DNA from: CAWGUU01 sp963825765
Lineage (GTDB): Bacteria > Actinomycetota > Acidimicrobiia > Acidimicrobiales > AC-14
Length of the DNA: 64,000 nucleotides
Direction: 5' to 3'
Assembly: GCA_963825765.1 (NCBI GenBank)
Contig: CAWGUU010000012.1
Location: forward strand, 1 to 64,000
In this document: positions 33,337 to 41,176 of the stretch, one piece after another
Position numbering within the stretch: the first letter of the stretch is position 1
Layout of the letters: the number at the start of each line of letters is the position of its first letter
Program-made: the position numbers and the translations under genes
Notes under the pieces: generated by a model
Told to the model about the DNA's origin: nothing
Database searches by the model: none
Seen by the model: the letters and a program-made list of their open reading frames with translations, nothing else

Positions 33337-35360
33337 GTGGCTCCGACCCGCCTGGCCGACCACATCGGTCGCGTGCTCGGTGACCGCTACCGGCTGTTGC
33401 AGCCGGTGGGAAGCGGTGCATCGGGGCACGTGTTTCTCGCCGACGACGTTCGGCTGCGCCGTCGCGTCGCGGTCAAGGTCCTGCACCCGGCGCTGGCCGA
33501 CGACGAGGCGTTCCTGCGCCGGTTCCGGGCCGAGGCGAGGGCCGCCGCCGCCCTCAACCACCCCAACGTCATGGCCGTCTACGACTGGGGCGAGGAGACC
33601 GACGGGCCGTACCTGGTGTGCGAGTACCTCGGCGGCGGCAGCCTCCGGTCCATGCTCGACATGGGTAGGCGGCTGAGCACGTCGCAGGCCCTGCTCATCG
33701 GCCTGGAGGCGGCCCGCGGCCTCGACTACGCCCACCGCCGCGGCCTCGTCCACCGTGACATCAAGCCCGCCAACCTTCTCTTCGACGACGACGGCCGGCT
33801 CCGCATCGGCGACTTCGGGCTGGCCCGGGCGCTGGCCGAGGCGGCCTGGACCGAGCCCCTCGGTGCGGTCCTCGGCACCGCCCGCTACGCGTCCCCCGAG
33901 CAGGTCAGCGGCGCGCCCATCGACGGCAAGGCCGACGTCTACTCGCTGGCCCTCGTTTTGGTCGAGGCCGTCACCGGCTCGGTGCCGTTCGCCGCCGACA
34001 CGACGGTGGCAACCCTCATGGGCCGCCTCGACCGTCCCATCGAGGCCCCGCCCGAGCTCGGTCCGCTGGCCCCGATCGTCGCCCGGGCCGGGCGTCCCGA
34101 CCCGGCCGAGCGCCTCGACGCCGCCGCCTTCGGTGCGGCCCTCCAGGCTGCTGCGCCGTCGCTGCCCGGCCCCGAGCCGTTCCCGCTGGCCGGGGCGGCC
34201 ACGCTCGACCACACCTCGCCGATGTCCGACGACACCGACATCGGACCCACCCCGGCCCGCCCCGCCGCCGCCACCACCGCCGCCGCCCCGCCCACGGTCG
34301 CCGTCCCGATCGACCCCGGTCCCGACGCCACGTGGGTCATGCCGCCCGACACCGCCCCCGCCCCCGCCCGCCGCCACGCGCCACCGCCGCCACCCAGGCG
34401 ACGCCGGTCGTCGCCGCGCCCCCGCAGCCGTACATCCCGCCTCCGGCCACACCCGAGCTCTCGAAGAAGGGGCGCCGCCGCCGCCGGCGCTGGCCCTGGG
34501 TCGTGCTCATCCTCCTCCTGCTGGCCGGGGGGGCCGGCGGCGGGTCCTACCTCGTCGTCAGCAACCTCGTGCCCAGTCATCCGCTGCCCGACGTCGTCAG
34601 CCGCCCCGAGCAGGACGCCACCGCCCAGCTGCTGGCGCTGAAGTTCAAGGTCGTCGTCCGCCAGGAGTTCATGGACGGCACGGCCGCCGGCCTGGTCAGC
34701 ACCCAGACGCCGCCCGGCGGGCCCAAGGTCGAGCTGAAGGAGGGCAAGACTGTCACCCTTCTCGTCTCCAAGGGCCCGACGCCGACCCTCGTCCCCGACC
34801 TCACCGGCATGAACCAGGCCCAGGCCAAGCAGGCGGTCGAGGCGGTGGGCCACACCCTGGGCACGGTGACGCCCAAGAACGACGAGGACGTCGACGAGGG
34901 CACCGTCCTCGACTGGACGCTGAAGGGCACGTCGCCGCCGAAGGGCGCGAGCGTCGACGTGGTGCTGTCCGCCGGTCCGGTGCCCCGCACGGTGCCGAAC
35001 CTGTCGGGCAAGTCCTACGAGGAAGCCGCCGCCGCCCTGAGCGGCCTCGGCCTCGAAGTGTCGCGCGTCGACTCCTACACCGACGACGACGACCTGGACG
35101 GCAAGGTGGTCGGCACCGACCCGGCGTCCGGCGCCAAGATCGGGCGGGGCGGCAAGGTCACCGTCACCGTCTCCATGGGGCGGCCGGTGGTGCCCAAGCT
35201 CAACGGCCTGAACGTCGAAAAGGCGACGGCGGCGCTGGAGGCGATGGGGCTCAAGGTCGGGAGCAAGTTCGGGCCTGGCGGCGGCAACGTGTTCCTCGCC
35301 GTTCCGGGCGAGGGCAGCAAGGTGAAGCCGGGCTCGTCGGTCACGCTCTACATCCTTTGA
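33337..35360 (+). pseudogene. PASTA-domain serine/threonine protein kinase (PknB-like), one frameshift in the linker
   Basis: From GTG 33337 the protein has a complete kinase domain: glycine loop VGSGASGHVF, lysine VAVKVLH, catalytic loop VHRDIKPANLL, metal site IGDFGLARA, and activation-segment end GTARYASPEQ. A Pro/Ala/Thr-rich linker follows. Then come a basic patch (KKGRRRRRRWPW), a membrane span (VVLILLLLAGGAGGGSYLVV) and four extracellular PASTA repeats (for example LVPDLTGMNQAQAKQAVEAV and TVPNLSGKSYEEAAAAL). The kinase frame and the transmembrane/PASTA frame differ by one base, with the shift at about 34365-34395 in a run of GCC/CCC codons. Such kinases sense cell-wall fragments and control division and envelope synthesis. 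The intact protein would be about 670 residues. Confidence 0.85.
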
Positions 35361-35376
35361 GTCCTGAGCTGTCCTG

Positions 35377-36273
35377 ATGGCAGCCCTGGCGGGCCGCGTG
35401 GCCGTCGTCACCGGCGCCGGGCGGGGGCTGGGACGTGAGCACGCCCTGCACCTGGCGGCCGAGGGCGCGAGGGTCGTGGTGAACGACCTTGGCTCCGGTA
35501 TCGACGGGTCGGGCACCGACCCGTCCGCCGCCGAGCTGGTGGTGGAGGAGATCACGTCGGCGGGCGGCGAGGCGGTCGCCAACACCGACGACGTGGCCGA
35601 CTGGGACGGTGCCCGGCGGCTCGTCGCCACCGCCCTCGACGCGTTCGGCGAGCTTCACGTGCTCGTGAACAACGCCGGCATCCTCCGCGACCGCTTCGTC
35701 GTCAACGTCGAGCCCGACGAATGGGACGACGTTGTGCGCGTGCACCTGCGCGGCCACGTCGCGCCGACCCGGTGGGCCGCTGCTCACTGGCGGGACCGGG
35801 CCAAGGCGGGCGAGCCAGTGGCCGCCGCGGTGGTGAACACGTCGTCGACCTCGGGGCTGCTCGGGAACCCCGGCCAGTCGGCCTACGGGGCGGCCAAGGC
35901 GGGGATCGCCGCCCTCACCGTCATCGCCGCCGCCGAGCTGGCCCGCTACGGCGTGCGGGTCAACGCCATCGCGCCGATGGCCCGGACCCGTCTCACCGAG
36001 TCGACGCCCGGCCTGCGGGACCTCGTGGCGCCGCCGGCCGGGATCGAAGCCGACGCCTTCGACGCCTGGCACCCCGCCAACGTCTCGCCGGTGGTGGCCT
36101 GGCTCGCCAGCGAGGGCTGCCCCTTCACCGGCGAGGTCTTCTACGTCCACGGCACGACGGTGCAGCGCTTCCAGCCGTGGACCCTCGACGAGGCGCAGAA
36201 GCTGGAGGGCACCAACCGCTGGACGGTGGACGAGCTTCAGGCGGCGTGGGCCAGCCGGGCGACTATGCCGTGA
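35377..36273 (+). CDS. SDR-family oxidoreductase (MFE-2-like hydroxyacyl dehydrogenase type)
   Basis: A 298-residue SDR with AVVTGAGRGLGREHALHLA (NAD site), VNDLGSGIDGSG, VLVNNAGILRDR, catalytic Ser in VVNTSSTSGLLG and Y-x3-K in SAYGAAKAGIAAL. The GREHALxLAxxGAxVVVNDLG block is shared with multifunctional-enzyme type 2 3-hydroxyacyl-CoA dehydrogenases. The convergent SCP2-domain gene is consistent with lipid or steroid metabolism, because MFE-2 enzymes combine SDR, hydratase and SCP2 domains. The stop (36271-36273) lies in the first unit of a 24-bp tandem repeat. Confidence 0.87.
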   Translation: MAALAGRVAVVTGAGRGLGREHALHLAAEGARVVVNDLGSGIDGSGTDPSAAELVVEEITSAGGEAVANTDDVADWDGARRLVATALDAFGELHVLVNNAGILRDRFVVNVEPDEWDDVVRVHLRGHVAPTRWAAAHWRDRAKAGEPVAAAVVNTSSTSGLLGNPGQSAYGAAKAGIAALTVIAAAELARYGVRVNAIAPMARTRLTESTPGLRDLVAPPAGIEADAFDAWHPANVSPVVAWLASEGCPFTGEVFYVHGTTVQRFQPWTLDEAQKLEGTNRWTVDELQAAWASRATMP

Positions 36274-36375
36274 TGTCGCCGGGCGACTATGCCGTGATGT
36301 CGCCGGGCGACTATGCCGTGATGTCGCCGGGCGACTATGCCGTGATGTCGCCGGGCGACTATGCCGTGATGTCGC
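36256..36375. repeat. 24-bp tandem repeat x5 holding the stop codons of both convergent genes
   Basis: Five perfect copies of a 24-bp unit (core gactatgccgtgatgtcgc). The plus-strand SDR stops at TGA in unit 1 and the minus-strand SCP2 gene stops at TAG in unit 5. Because 24 is divisible by three, each unit repeats both stops in frame: ATMP* on the plus strand and DITA* on the minus strand. Confidence 0.95.
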
Positions 36376-36775
36376 GGATCTTCTGCTGGACCTCGTTGAC
36401 CGACGACTGGTCCGACGGCGTGAGCTGCTGCAGGGCTGCCAGCAGCTTCGACATCTCGCCCTGCACCCGCACTCTGCCCTCCATGAACGCCTTCATGGCG
36501 ACGTTGACGGTTCCGTCCACGAAGACCGCCTTGGCGGTGTCGTAGTCGAGGGTGACGGTGACGTCGGCCTTGTCGAGATGGCCCAGGTCCATCTCCAGCG
36601 CCCCGGAGGTGGTGTCGGTGTGGGCGTCGATCTTCCCCTCGCCGAACGGGACGTCTGTGATGATCTGGTTCATGCGGATGTTCGTCGGCACGCCGTCTTC
36701 GAGGGCGCCGTACTCGGCTCGGATCTGCCGGGCGGCGGCGACCCACTCGTCGGAAAGGAAGGGGTAACGGTCCAT
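36359..36775 (-). CDS. SCP2 sterol-binding domain protein
   Basis: A 138-residue single-domain SCP-2-like lipid carrier from ATG 36775. FLSDEWVAAARQIRAEYGA is a common N-terminus of actinobacterial SCP2 proteins. The core strand pattern includes GALEMDLGHLDKADVTVTLD, DYDTAKAVFVDG and MKAFMEGRVRVQGEMSKLL. The family binds sterols or acyl-CoAs in a hydrophobic tunnel. The start codon is only three bases from the start of the divergent hydrolase gene. The stop is inside the 24-bp repeat. Confidence 0.88.
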   Translation of the reverse strand: MDRYPFLSDEWVAAARQIRAEYGALEDGVPTNIRMNQIITDVPFGEGKIDAHTDTTSGALEMDLGHLDKADVTVTLDYDTAKAVFVDGTVNVAMKAFMEGRVRVQGEMSKLLAALQQLTPSDQSSVNEVQQKIRDITA

Positions 36776-36778
36776 CGG

Positions 36779-37501
36779 ATGCAACGTACACGTGCTGCCT
36801 GCCTCGTCATTCACGGCTACACCGGGTCCCTGCGGTCGGTCGAGGGGCTGGGGAAGGTGCTGGAGGCGGCCGGTTTCGACGTCGACGTCCCCCTGCTGCC
36901 CGGCCACGGCACGTCGGTGGACGACCTGCTGGACCGCCGCTGGCCCGGCTGGGTGGCCACCGTCCAGGACGCCTACCGCCGGCTGGCCGTCGACCACGAC
37001 CGCGTCGTCCTGGTCGGGCTGTCCATGGGCGGGTCCCTCGCCACCTGGCTGGCTGCCGACCCCGCCGGGCACCCCGAGGTGGCGGGGCTGGCGTGCGTGA
37101 ACCCCTACGTCGAACCGCCGGCAGAGTCGTTTCGGCAGCTCATGCTGGGGTTTCTCGACGCCGGCTTCGACTGCGTCCCGGGCCCCGCCAACGACGTGGC
37201 CGAGCCGGAGGCGGACGAGGGCGGCTACGACCAATGGCCCGTCCGCCCCCTCCTGTCGCTGTTCGACGCCCTCGACGACCTGCTGCCCCGGCTGCCGGCG
37301 GTCGCCTGCCCAGTCCTGATCGTCACCAGCCGCCAGGACCACGTGGTCCCCCCGGAGTCGAGCGACCTGCTGGCCGAGCGTGTCTCGGGACCCGTCGAGC
37401 GCCTGTTCCTCGACCGCAGCTTCCACCTGGCGACCCTCGACGTGGAACGCGACGTCGTGGAAAACGCCGTCGTGGACTTCGCGACCCGAGTCATACGATG
37501 A
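36779..37501 (+). CDS. Alpha/beta hydrolase (carboxylesterase/monoacylglycerol-lipase-like)
   Basis: A 240-residue serine hydrolase. The oxyanion strand is CLVIHGYTGSLRSV, followed by FDVDVPLLPGHGTS. The nucleophile elbow is VLVGLSMGGSLATW (G-x-S-x-G). The acid lies in LIVTSRQDHVVPPESSD, and the catalytic His in DRSFHLATLDVERD. This pattern is that of bacterial carboxylesterase Est30 and monoacylglycerol lipases. ATG 36779 leaves three bases to the divergent SCP2 gene start. gatC begins five bases after its stop. Confidence 0.9.
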   Translation: MQRTRAACLVIHGYTGSLRSVEGLGKVLEAAGFDVDVPLLPGHGTSVDDLLDRRWPGWVATVQDAYRRLAVDHDRVVLVGLSMGGSLATWLAADPAGHPEVAGLACVNPYVEPPAESFRQLMLGFLDAGFDCVPGPANDVAEPEADEGGYDQWPVRPLLSLFDALDDLLPRLPAVACPVLIVTSRQDHVVPPESSDLLAERVSGPVERLFLDRSFHLATLDVERDVVENAVVDFATRVIR

Positions 37502-37505
37502 GTCG

Positions 37506-37805
37506 ATGGCCTCCCTGTCCCGTGACGACGTCGTCCACGTCGCCGTCCTCGCTCGCCTCGATCTGACCGACGAGGAGATCGACACCTTCACCGGCCAGCT
37601 GGCCGCGGTCCTCGACCACGCCGCCGCCGTCGCCGCCGTCGACACCGCCGGCGTGGCGCCCACCGCCCACCCTCTGCCGCTGGTCAACGTCCTCCGCGAC
37701 GACGTCCCGCGTCCCAGTCTCGACCGCGACGAGGTCCTGGCGGCGGCGCCTGCCGTGGAGGCCAACCGCTTCAAGGTGCCGCCGATCCTCGGCGAGGCGC
37801 CGTGA
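37506..37805 (+). CDS. gatC: Asp-tRNA(Asn)/Glu-tRNA(Gln) amidotransferase subunit C
   Basis: A 99-residue GatC. LSRDDVVHVAVLARLDLTDE is the typical first helix, followed by FTGQLAAVLDHAAAV and the extended C-terminal belt VAPTAHPLPLVNVLRDDVP, ending VPPILGEAP. GatC holds GatA and GatB together in the enzyme that amidates mischarged Glu-tRNA(Gln) and Asp-tRNA(Asn). Start ATG 37506. The last four bases overlap gatA. Confidence 0.95.
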   Translation: MASLSRDDVVHVAVLARLDLTDEEIDTFTGQLAAVLDHAAAVAAVDTAGVAPTAHPLPLVNVLRDDVPRPSLDRDEVLAAAPAVEANRFKVPPILGEAP

Positions 37806-39220
37806 CGGCAGCTGCCATCGCGGCCGACGTGCGGGCTGGTCGGCTCGAGGCTCGAGACGTCGTCGAGGACCATCTGGCCGCCATCGCCGGGCGCGAGCCC
37901 GACGTCCACGCCTTCAACCTGGTCCTGGCCGACGAGGCCAGGGCTGCGGCGGGCGAGGTCGACCGGCGGGTGGCCGCCGGCGAGGACCCCGGCCCGCTGG
38001 CCGGCGTGCCCGTCGCCCTGAAGGACAACCTGGCCACCCGAGGGATCCCCACCACCTGCTCGTCGCGGATCCTCGAGAGCTGGCGCCCGCCGTACGACGC
38101 CACCGTCGTGGTGCGGCTCCGCCGGGCCGGGGCCATCGTCATCGGCAAGACCAACATGGACGAGTTCGCCATGGGCTCGTCCACCGAGAACTCCGCCTTC
38201 GGCCCGACGCGCAACCCCCACGACCTCAGCCGGGTGCCGGGCGGATCGAGCGGGGGGAGCGCGGCGGCGGTGGCCGCCGGCTTCGCCCCCCTCGCCCTCG
38301 GCTCCGACACCGGCGGCTCCATACGCCAGCCGGCCGCCCTCTGCGGCGTGGTGGGCATGAAGCCGACGTACGGCCTCGTCTCCCGCTACGGCCTCGTCGC
38401 CTTCGCCTCCTCCCTCGACCAGATCGGCCCGTTCGGGGCCACCGTGGCCGACGCCGCCCTGCTGCTCGACGTCATCGCCGGGCACGACCCCGCCGACTCC
38501 ACGTCGATCGCGGGCCCGGCCGCCAAGGTGACGCCGGCACTCGAGGAGGGCGTCGAGGGCCTGCGGATCGGCATCGTCACCGAGCTCACCGGCGACATGG
38601 CCCCCGACGTCGCCTCCCGACTGTCCGAGGCCGCCGCCGCCCTGGAGTCGGCCGGCGCCAAGGTCGACGAGGTGTCGGTGCCGGCGCTCTCCTACGGCCT
38701 GCGGGCGTACTACCTGATCGCCCCGGCGGAGGCGTCCAGCAACCTGGCCCGGTACGACGGCGTGCGCTACGGGCTCCGGGTCGACGCACCCGACGTCACC
38801 GCCATGTACGGCGCCACCCGGGCCGCCGGCTTCGGCCCCGAGGTCAAGCGCCGCATCATGCTGGGCACCTACGCCCTGTCCGCCGGCTACTACGACGCCT
38901 ACTACGGCCAGGCCCAGCGGGTCCGCACCCTGATCATCCAGGACTTCGAGGCCGCCTACGCCGAGGTCGACCTGCTGCTGACGGCCACCACGCCGACCAC
39001 CGCCTTCCCCCTCGGCGCCAAGAGCGACGACCCCCTCACCATGTACCTGTCCGACGTCTGCACCATTCCCTCCAACCTGGCCGGGCACCCCGCCATCTCG
39101 GTGCCCTACGGCCCCGGCGACGACGGGCTACCGGTCGGCGTCCAGCTGCTGGCCCCGGCGCTGGGCGAGCCCGTGTTGTTCAGGGCCGCCGCCGCACTCG
39201 AGCGGAGCCGGCAGATATGA
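37802..39220 (+). CDS. gatA: Asp-tRNA(Asn)/Glu-tRNA(Gln) amidotransferase subunit A
   Basis: A 472-residue amidase-signature protein that releases ammonia from glutamine. Seen are the catalytic lysine in GVPVALKDNLATRG, the Gly/Ser-rich signature PGGSSGGSAAAVAAG with the cis-Ser, and the Ser nucleophile in LGSDTGGSIRQPAALCG. Also present are GMKPTYGLVSRYG and the C-terminal SNLAGHPAISVPYG. It starts at GTG 37802 overlapping gatC, and its end overlaps gatB by four bases. Confidence 0.97.
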   Translation: MTAAAIAADVRAGRLEARDVVEDHLAAIAGREPDVHAFNLVLADEARAAAGEVDRRVAAGEDPGPLAGVPVALKDNLATRGIPTTCSSRILESWRPPYDATVVVRLRRAGAIVIGKTNMDEFAMGSSTENSAFGPTRNPHDLSRVPGGSSGGSAAAVAAGFAPLALGSDTGGSIRQPAALCGVVGMKPTYGLVSRYGLVAFASSLDQIGPFGATVADAALLLDVIAGHDPADSTSIAGPAAKVTPALEEGVEGLRIGIVTELTGDMAPDVASRLSEAAAALESAGAKVDEVSVPALSYGLRAYYLIAPAEASSNLARYDGVRYGLRVDAPDVTAMYGATRAAGFGPEVKRRIMLGTYALSAGYYDAYYGQAQRVRTLIIQDFEAAYAEVDLLLTATTPTTAFPLGAKSDDPLTMYLSDVCTIPSNLAGHPAISVPYGPGDDGLPVGVQLLAPALGEPVLFRAAAALERSRQI

Positions 39221-40680
39221 CAGCCCCGGCCACATCCACTGACCCGGCCTGGGAGACGGTCGTCGGGCTGGAGGTCCACTGCGAGCTGGCCACCGCCACC
39301 AAGCTCTTCTGCGGCTGCCGCAACGCGTTCGGCGAGGAGCCCAACACCAACGTCTGCCCGGTGTGTCTCGGACTGCCGGGGTCGCTGCCGGTGATCAACC
39401 GCCAGGCGGTGGAGCTGGCCATGCGGATCGGGGCGGCACTGCACTGCAGCATCGAGCCGTCGATCTTCCACCGGAAGAACTACTTCTATCCGGACATGCC
39501 GAAGGACTACCAGGTCAGCCAGTACGACAGGCCCATCAACGTCGGCGGCTGGATCAACCTCCCAAGCGGGCGGATTGGGATCACCCGCGCCCACATGGAG
39601 GAGGACACCGGCAAGACGACCCACGTCGGCCACTCGGGCCGCATCCACGGCGCCGACTACGCCCTCGTCGACTACAACCGGGCCGGAGTGCCCCTCGTCG
39701 AGATCGTGAGCGAGCCCGACCTGCGCTCATCCGACGACGCCAAGGCCTATGTCAACGAGCTGCGGGCCATCCTCGTGGCCATCGGCGCCTCCGACGCGCG
39801 GATGGAGGAGGGCTCCCTGCGCATCGACGCCAACGTGTCTGTGCGCCCGGCCGGCTCGCCCACCCTCGGCACGCGCGCCGAGATCAAGAACCTCAACTCG
39901 GTGCGGTCGCTGGGCCGGGCCGTCGACTACGAGGTGACCCGCCAGGTCGACCGCCTGGAGTCCGGGGAGACGGTTGTCCAGGAGACCCGCCACTGGGACG
40001 AGGACGCGGGCCGGACGTCGTCGATGCGCTCGAAGGAGGAGGCCTACGACTACCGCTACTTCCCGGAGCCCGACCTCGTCCCCCTCGAGCCGGACGACGA
40101 CTGGCAGGCGGCGGTGCGGGCTTCGCTTCCCGCCCTGCCCGCCGAACGCCGGGCGACGCTGTCCGACGCCACCGGGCTACCGGCGGACGACCGCGCCCTG
40201 GTGACCGTGGTCCATCTCGACCTCGACCGGCTGGTGCTGGCAGCCGTGGAGGCTGGAGCCGACGCCAGGCTGGCGCTGAACCGGGCCGCCAACGAGGTGG
40301 CCGCCGCCCACGTCGATCCGGGCACCGTCGACGCTCGCGCGTTCGCAGCCGTCCTGGGCATGGAGACGGCCGGCAGCCTGACCGCCACCCAGGCCAAGCA
40401 GGTGCTGGCCGAAACCCTCGCCACCGGCGGCGACCCGGTCGAGATCGCCCGGGGCCGGGGGTTCGAGGCCCTGGCCGCCGGCGACCTGGCTGCGGTCGTC
40501 GACGAGGTGGTGGCCGCCCACCCGGGGGAGTGGGCCCGCTACCGGGACGGCGAGCAGAAGCTGGCCGGGTTCTTGGTGGGCAAGGTCATGGCCGCCACCA
40601 GGGGCAAGGCCGACGGCAAGGCGGTCACCACCAGGCTGCGGGAGCTCGCCGCGGCGGCCGCCCGTTCGAGACCGTCCTAG
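39217..40680 (+). CDS. gatB: Asp-tRNA(Asn)/Glu-tRNA(Gln) amidotransferase subunit B
   Basis: A 487-residue GatB, the kinase subunit that activates the tRNA-bound carboxylate. N-terminal GLEVHCELATATKLFCGC and NVCPVCLGLPGSLP carry the zinc cysteines. HRKNYFYPDMPKDYQVSQYD and RAHMEEDTGKTTH are cradle motifs. DYNRAGVPLVEIVSEPD and RSKEEAYDYRYFPEPDL follow, then the C-terminal YqeY-like helical domain ending in VGKVMAATRGKADGKAV. Start ATG 39217. The stop TAG (40678-40680) is in the first unit of a 20-bp repeat. Confidence 0.97.
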   Translation: MTAPATSTDPAWETVVGLEVHCELATATKLFCGCRNAFGEEPNTNVCPVCLGLPGSLPVINRQAVELAMRIGAALHCSIEPSIFHRKNYFYPDMPKDYQVSQYDRPINVGGWINLPSGRIGITRAHMEEDTGKTTHVGHSGRIHGADYALVDYNRAGVPLVEIVSEPDLRSSDDAKAYVNELRAILVAIGASDARMEEGSLRIDANVSVRPAGSPTLGTRAEIKNLNSVRSLGRAVDYEVTRQVDRLESGETVVQETRHWDEDAGRTSSMRSKEEAYDYRYFPEPDLVPLEPDDDWQAAVRASLPALPAERRATLSDATGLPADDRALVTVVHLDLDRLVLAAVEAGADARLALNRAANEVAAAHVDPGTVDARAFAAVLGMETAGSLTATQAKQVLAETLATGGDPVEIARGRGFEALAAGDLAAVVDEVVAAHPGEWARYRDGEQKLAGFLVGKVMAATRGKADGKAVTTRLRELAAAAARSRPS

Positions 40681-40734
40681 GTTTCTGCCATGAGTCCTAG
40701 GGTTCTGCCATGAGTCCTAGGGTTCGGTCATGAG
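40675..40734 (+). repeat. 20-bp repeat x3 spanning the gatB stop and the next start codon
   Basis: Three units of tcctagggttctgccatgag (with small differences). The TAG of unit 1 ends gatB and the ATG of unit 3 starts the monooxygenase gene. The ATGs of units 1 and 2 (40690, 40710) each open a seven-codon frame (M-S-P-R-V-L-P type) whose TGA overlaps the next ATG as ATGA. This gives a chain of mini-frames leading to the real start. Confidence 0.92.
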
Positions 40735-41053
40735 TGTCGTCAAGATCAACGCCATCACGGTGCCTGCCGAACGGGCCGACGAGATGGCCGCCCGGTTCGC
40801 GGCCCGGGCCGGTCAGGTGGGCAAGTCGGCGGGTTTCGAGGAGTTCCAGCTCCTGCGCCCGTCCGACGACAGGACCACCTGGCTCGTCTACACCCGCTGG
40901 CAGGACGAGGAGTCGTTCCAGGCGTGGATGGAGTCCCAGGCGTTCTCCCAGGGACACGCGGGCGGGGCCAACGACCGGGCGAAGAGTGGCCCCGTCGCCA
41001 CCGGGAGCGAGCTTTGGGCCTTCGTGGTGGAGCAGCGCGAGGCCGCCTCCTAG
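40730..41053 (+). CDS. Antibiotic biosynthesis monooxygenase (ABM) domain protein
   Basis: A 107-residue ferredoxin-like dimeric alpha/beta barrel protein: VKINAITVPAERADEMAARF, FEEFQLLRPSDDRTTWLVYT and RWQDEESFQAWMESQAFSQGH. It resembles the heme-degrading or HmoB/MhuD-related ABM group of actinobacteria, with GSELWAFVVEQ at the end. True function (heme cleavage, quinone oxidation or other) cannot be told; His and Trp residues in the right area are compatible with heme binding. Translation may be coupled to gatB through the repeat. Confidence 0.85.
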   Translation: MSVVKINAITVPAERADEMAARFAARAGQVGKSAGFEEFQLLRPSDDRTTWLVYTRWQDEESFQAWMESQAFSQGHAGGANDRAKSGPVATGSELWAFVVEQREAAS

Positions 41054-41176
41054 CACGACGGCGGGCTCGGATACTGGCGCCCCCCCCGCCCGTCGGGTAG
41101 CTTACGGCCGCTGCGCTACAGCGGGTGGCGCGGGCGGGGAGGCGATCATCGCCAGGATGACCGAAGGAGTAACGAG

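Noticed and set aside
36256..36375. CRISPR array
   Set aside because: The 24-bp units are directly contiguous with no spacers and overlap two coding ends; no cas genes are nearby.
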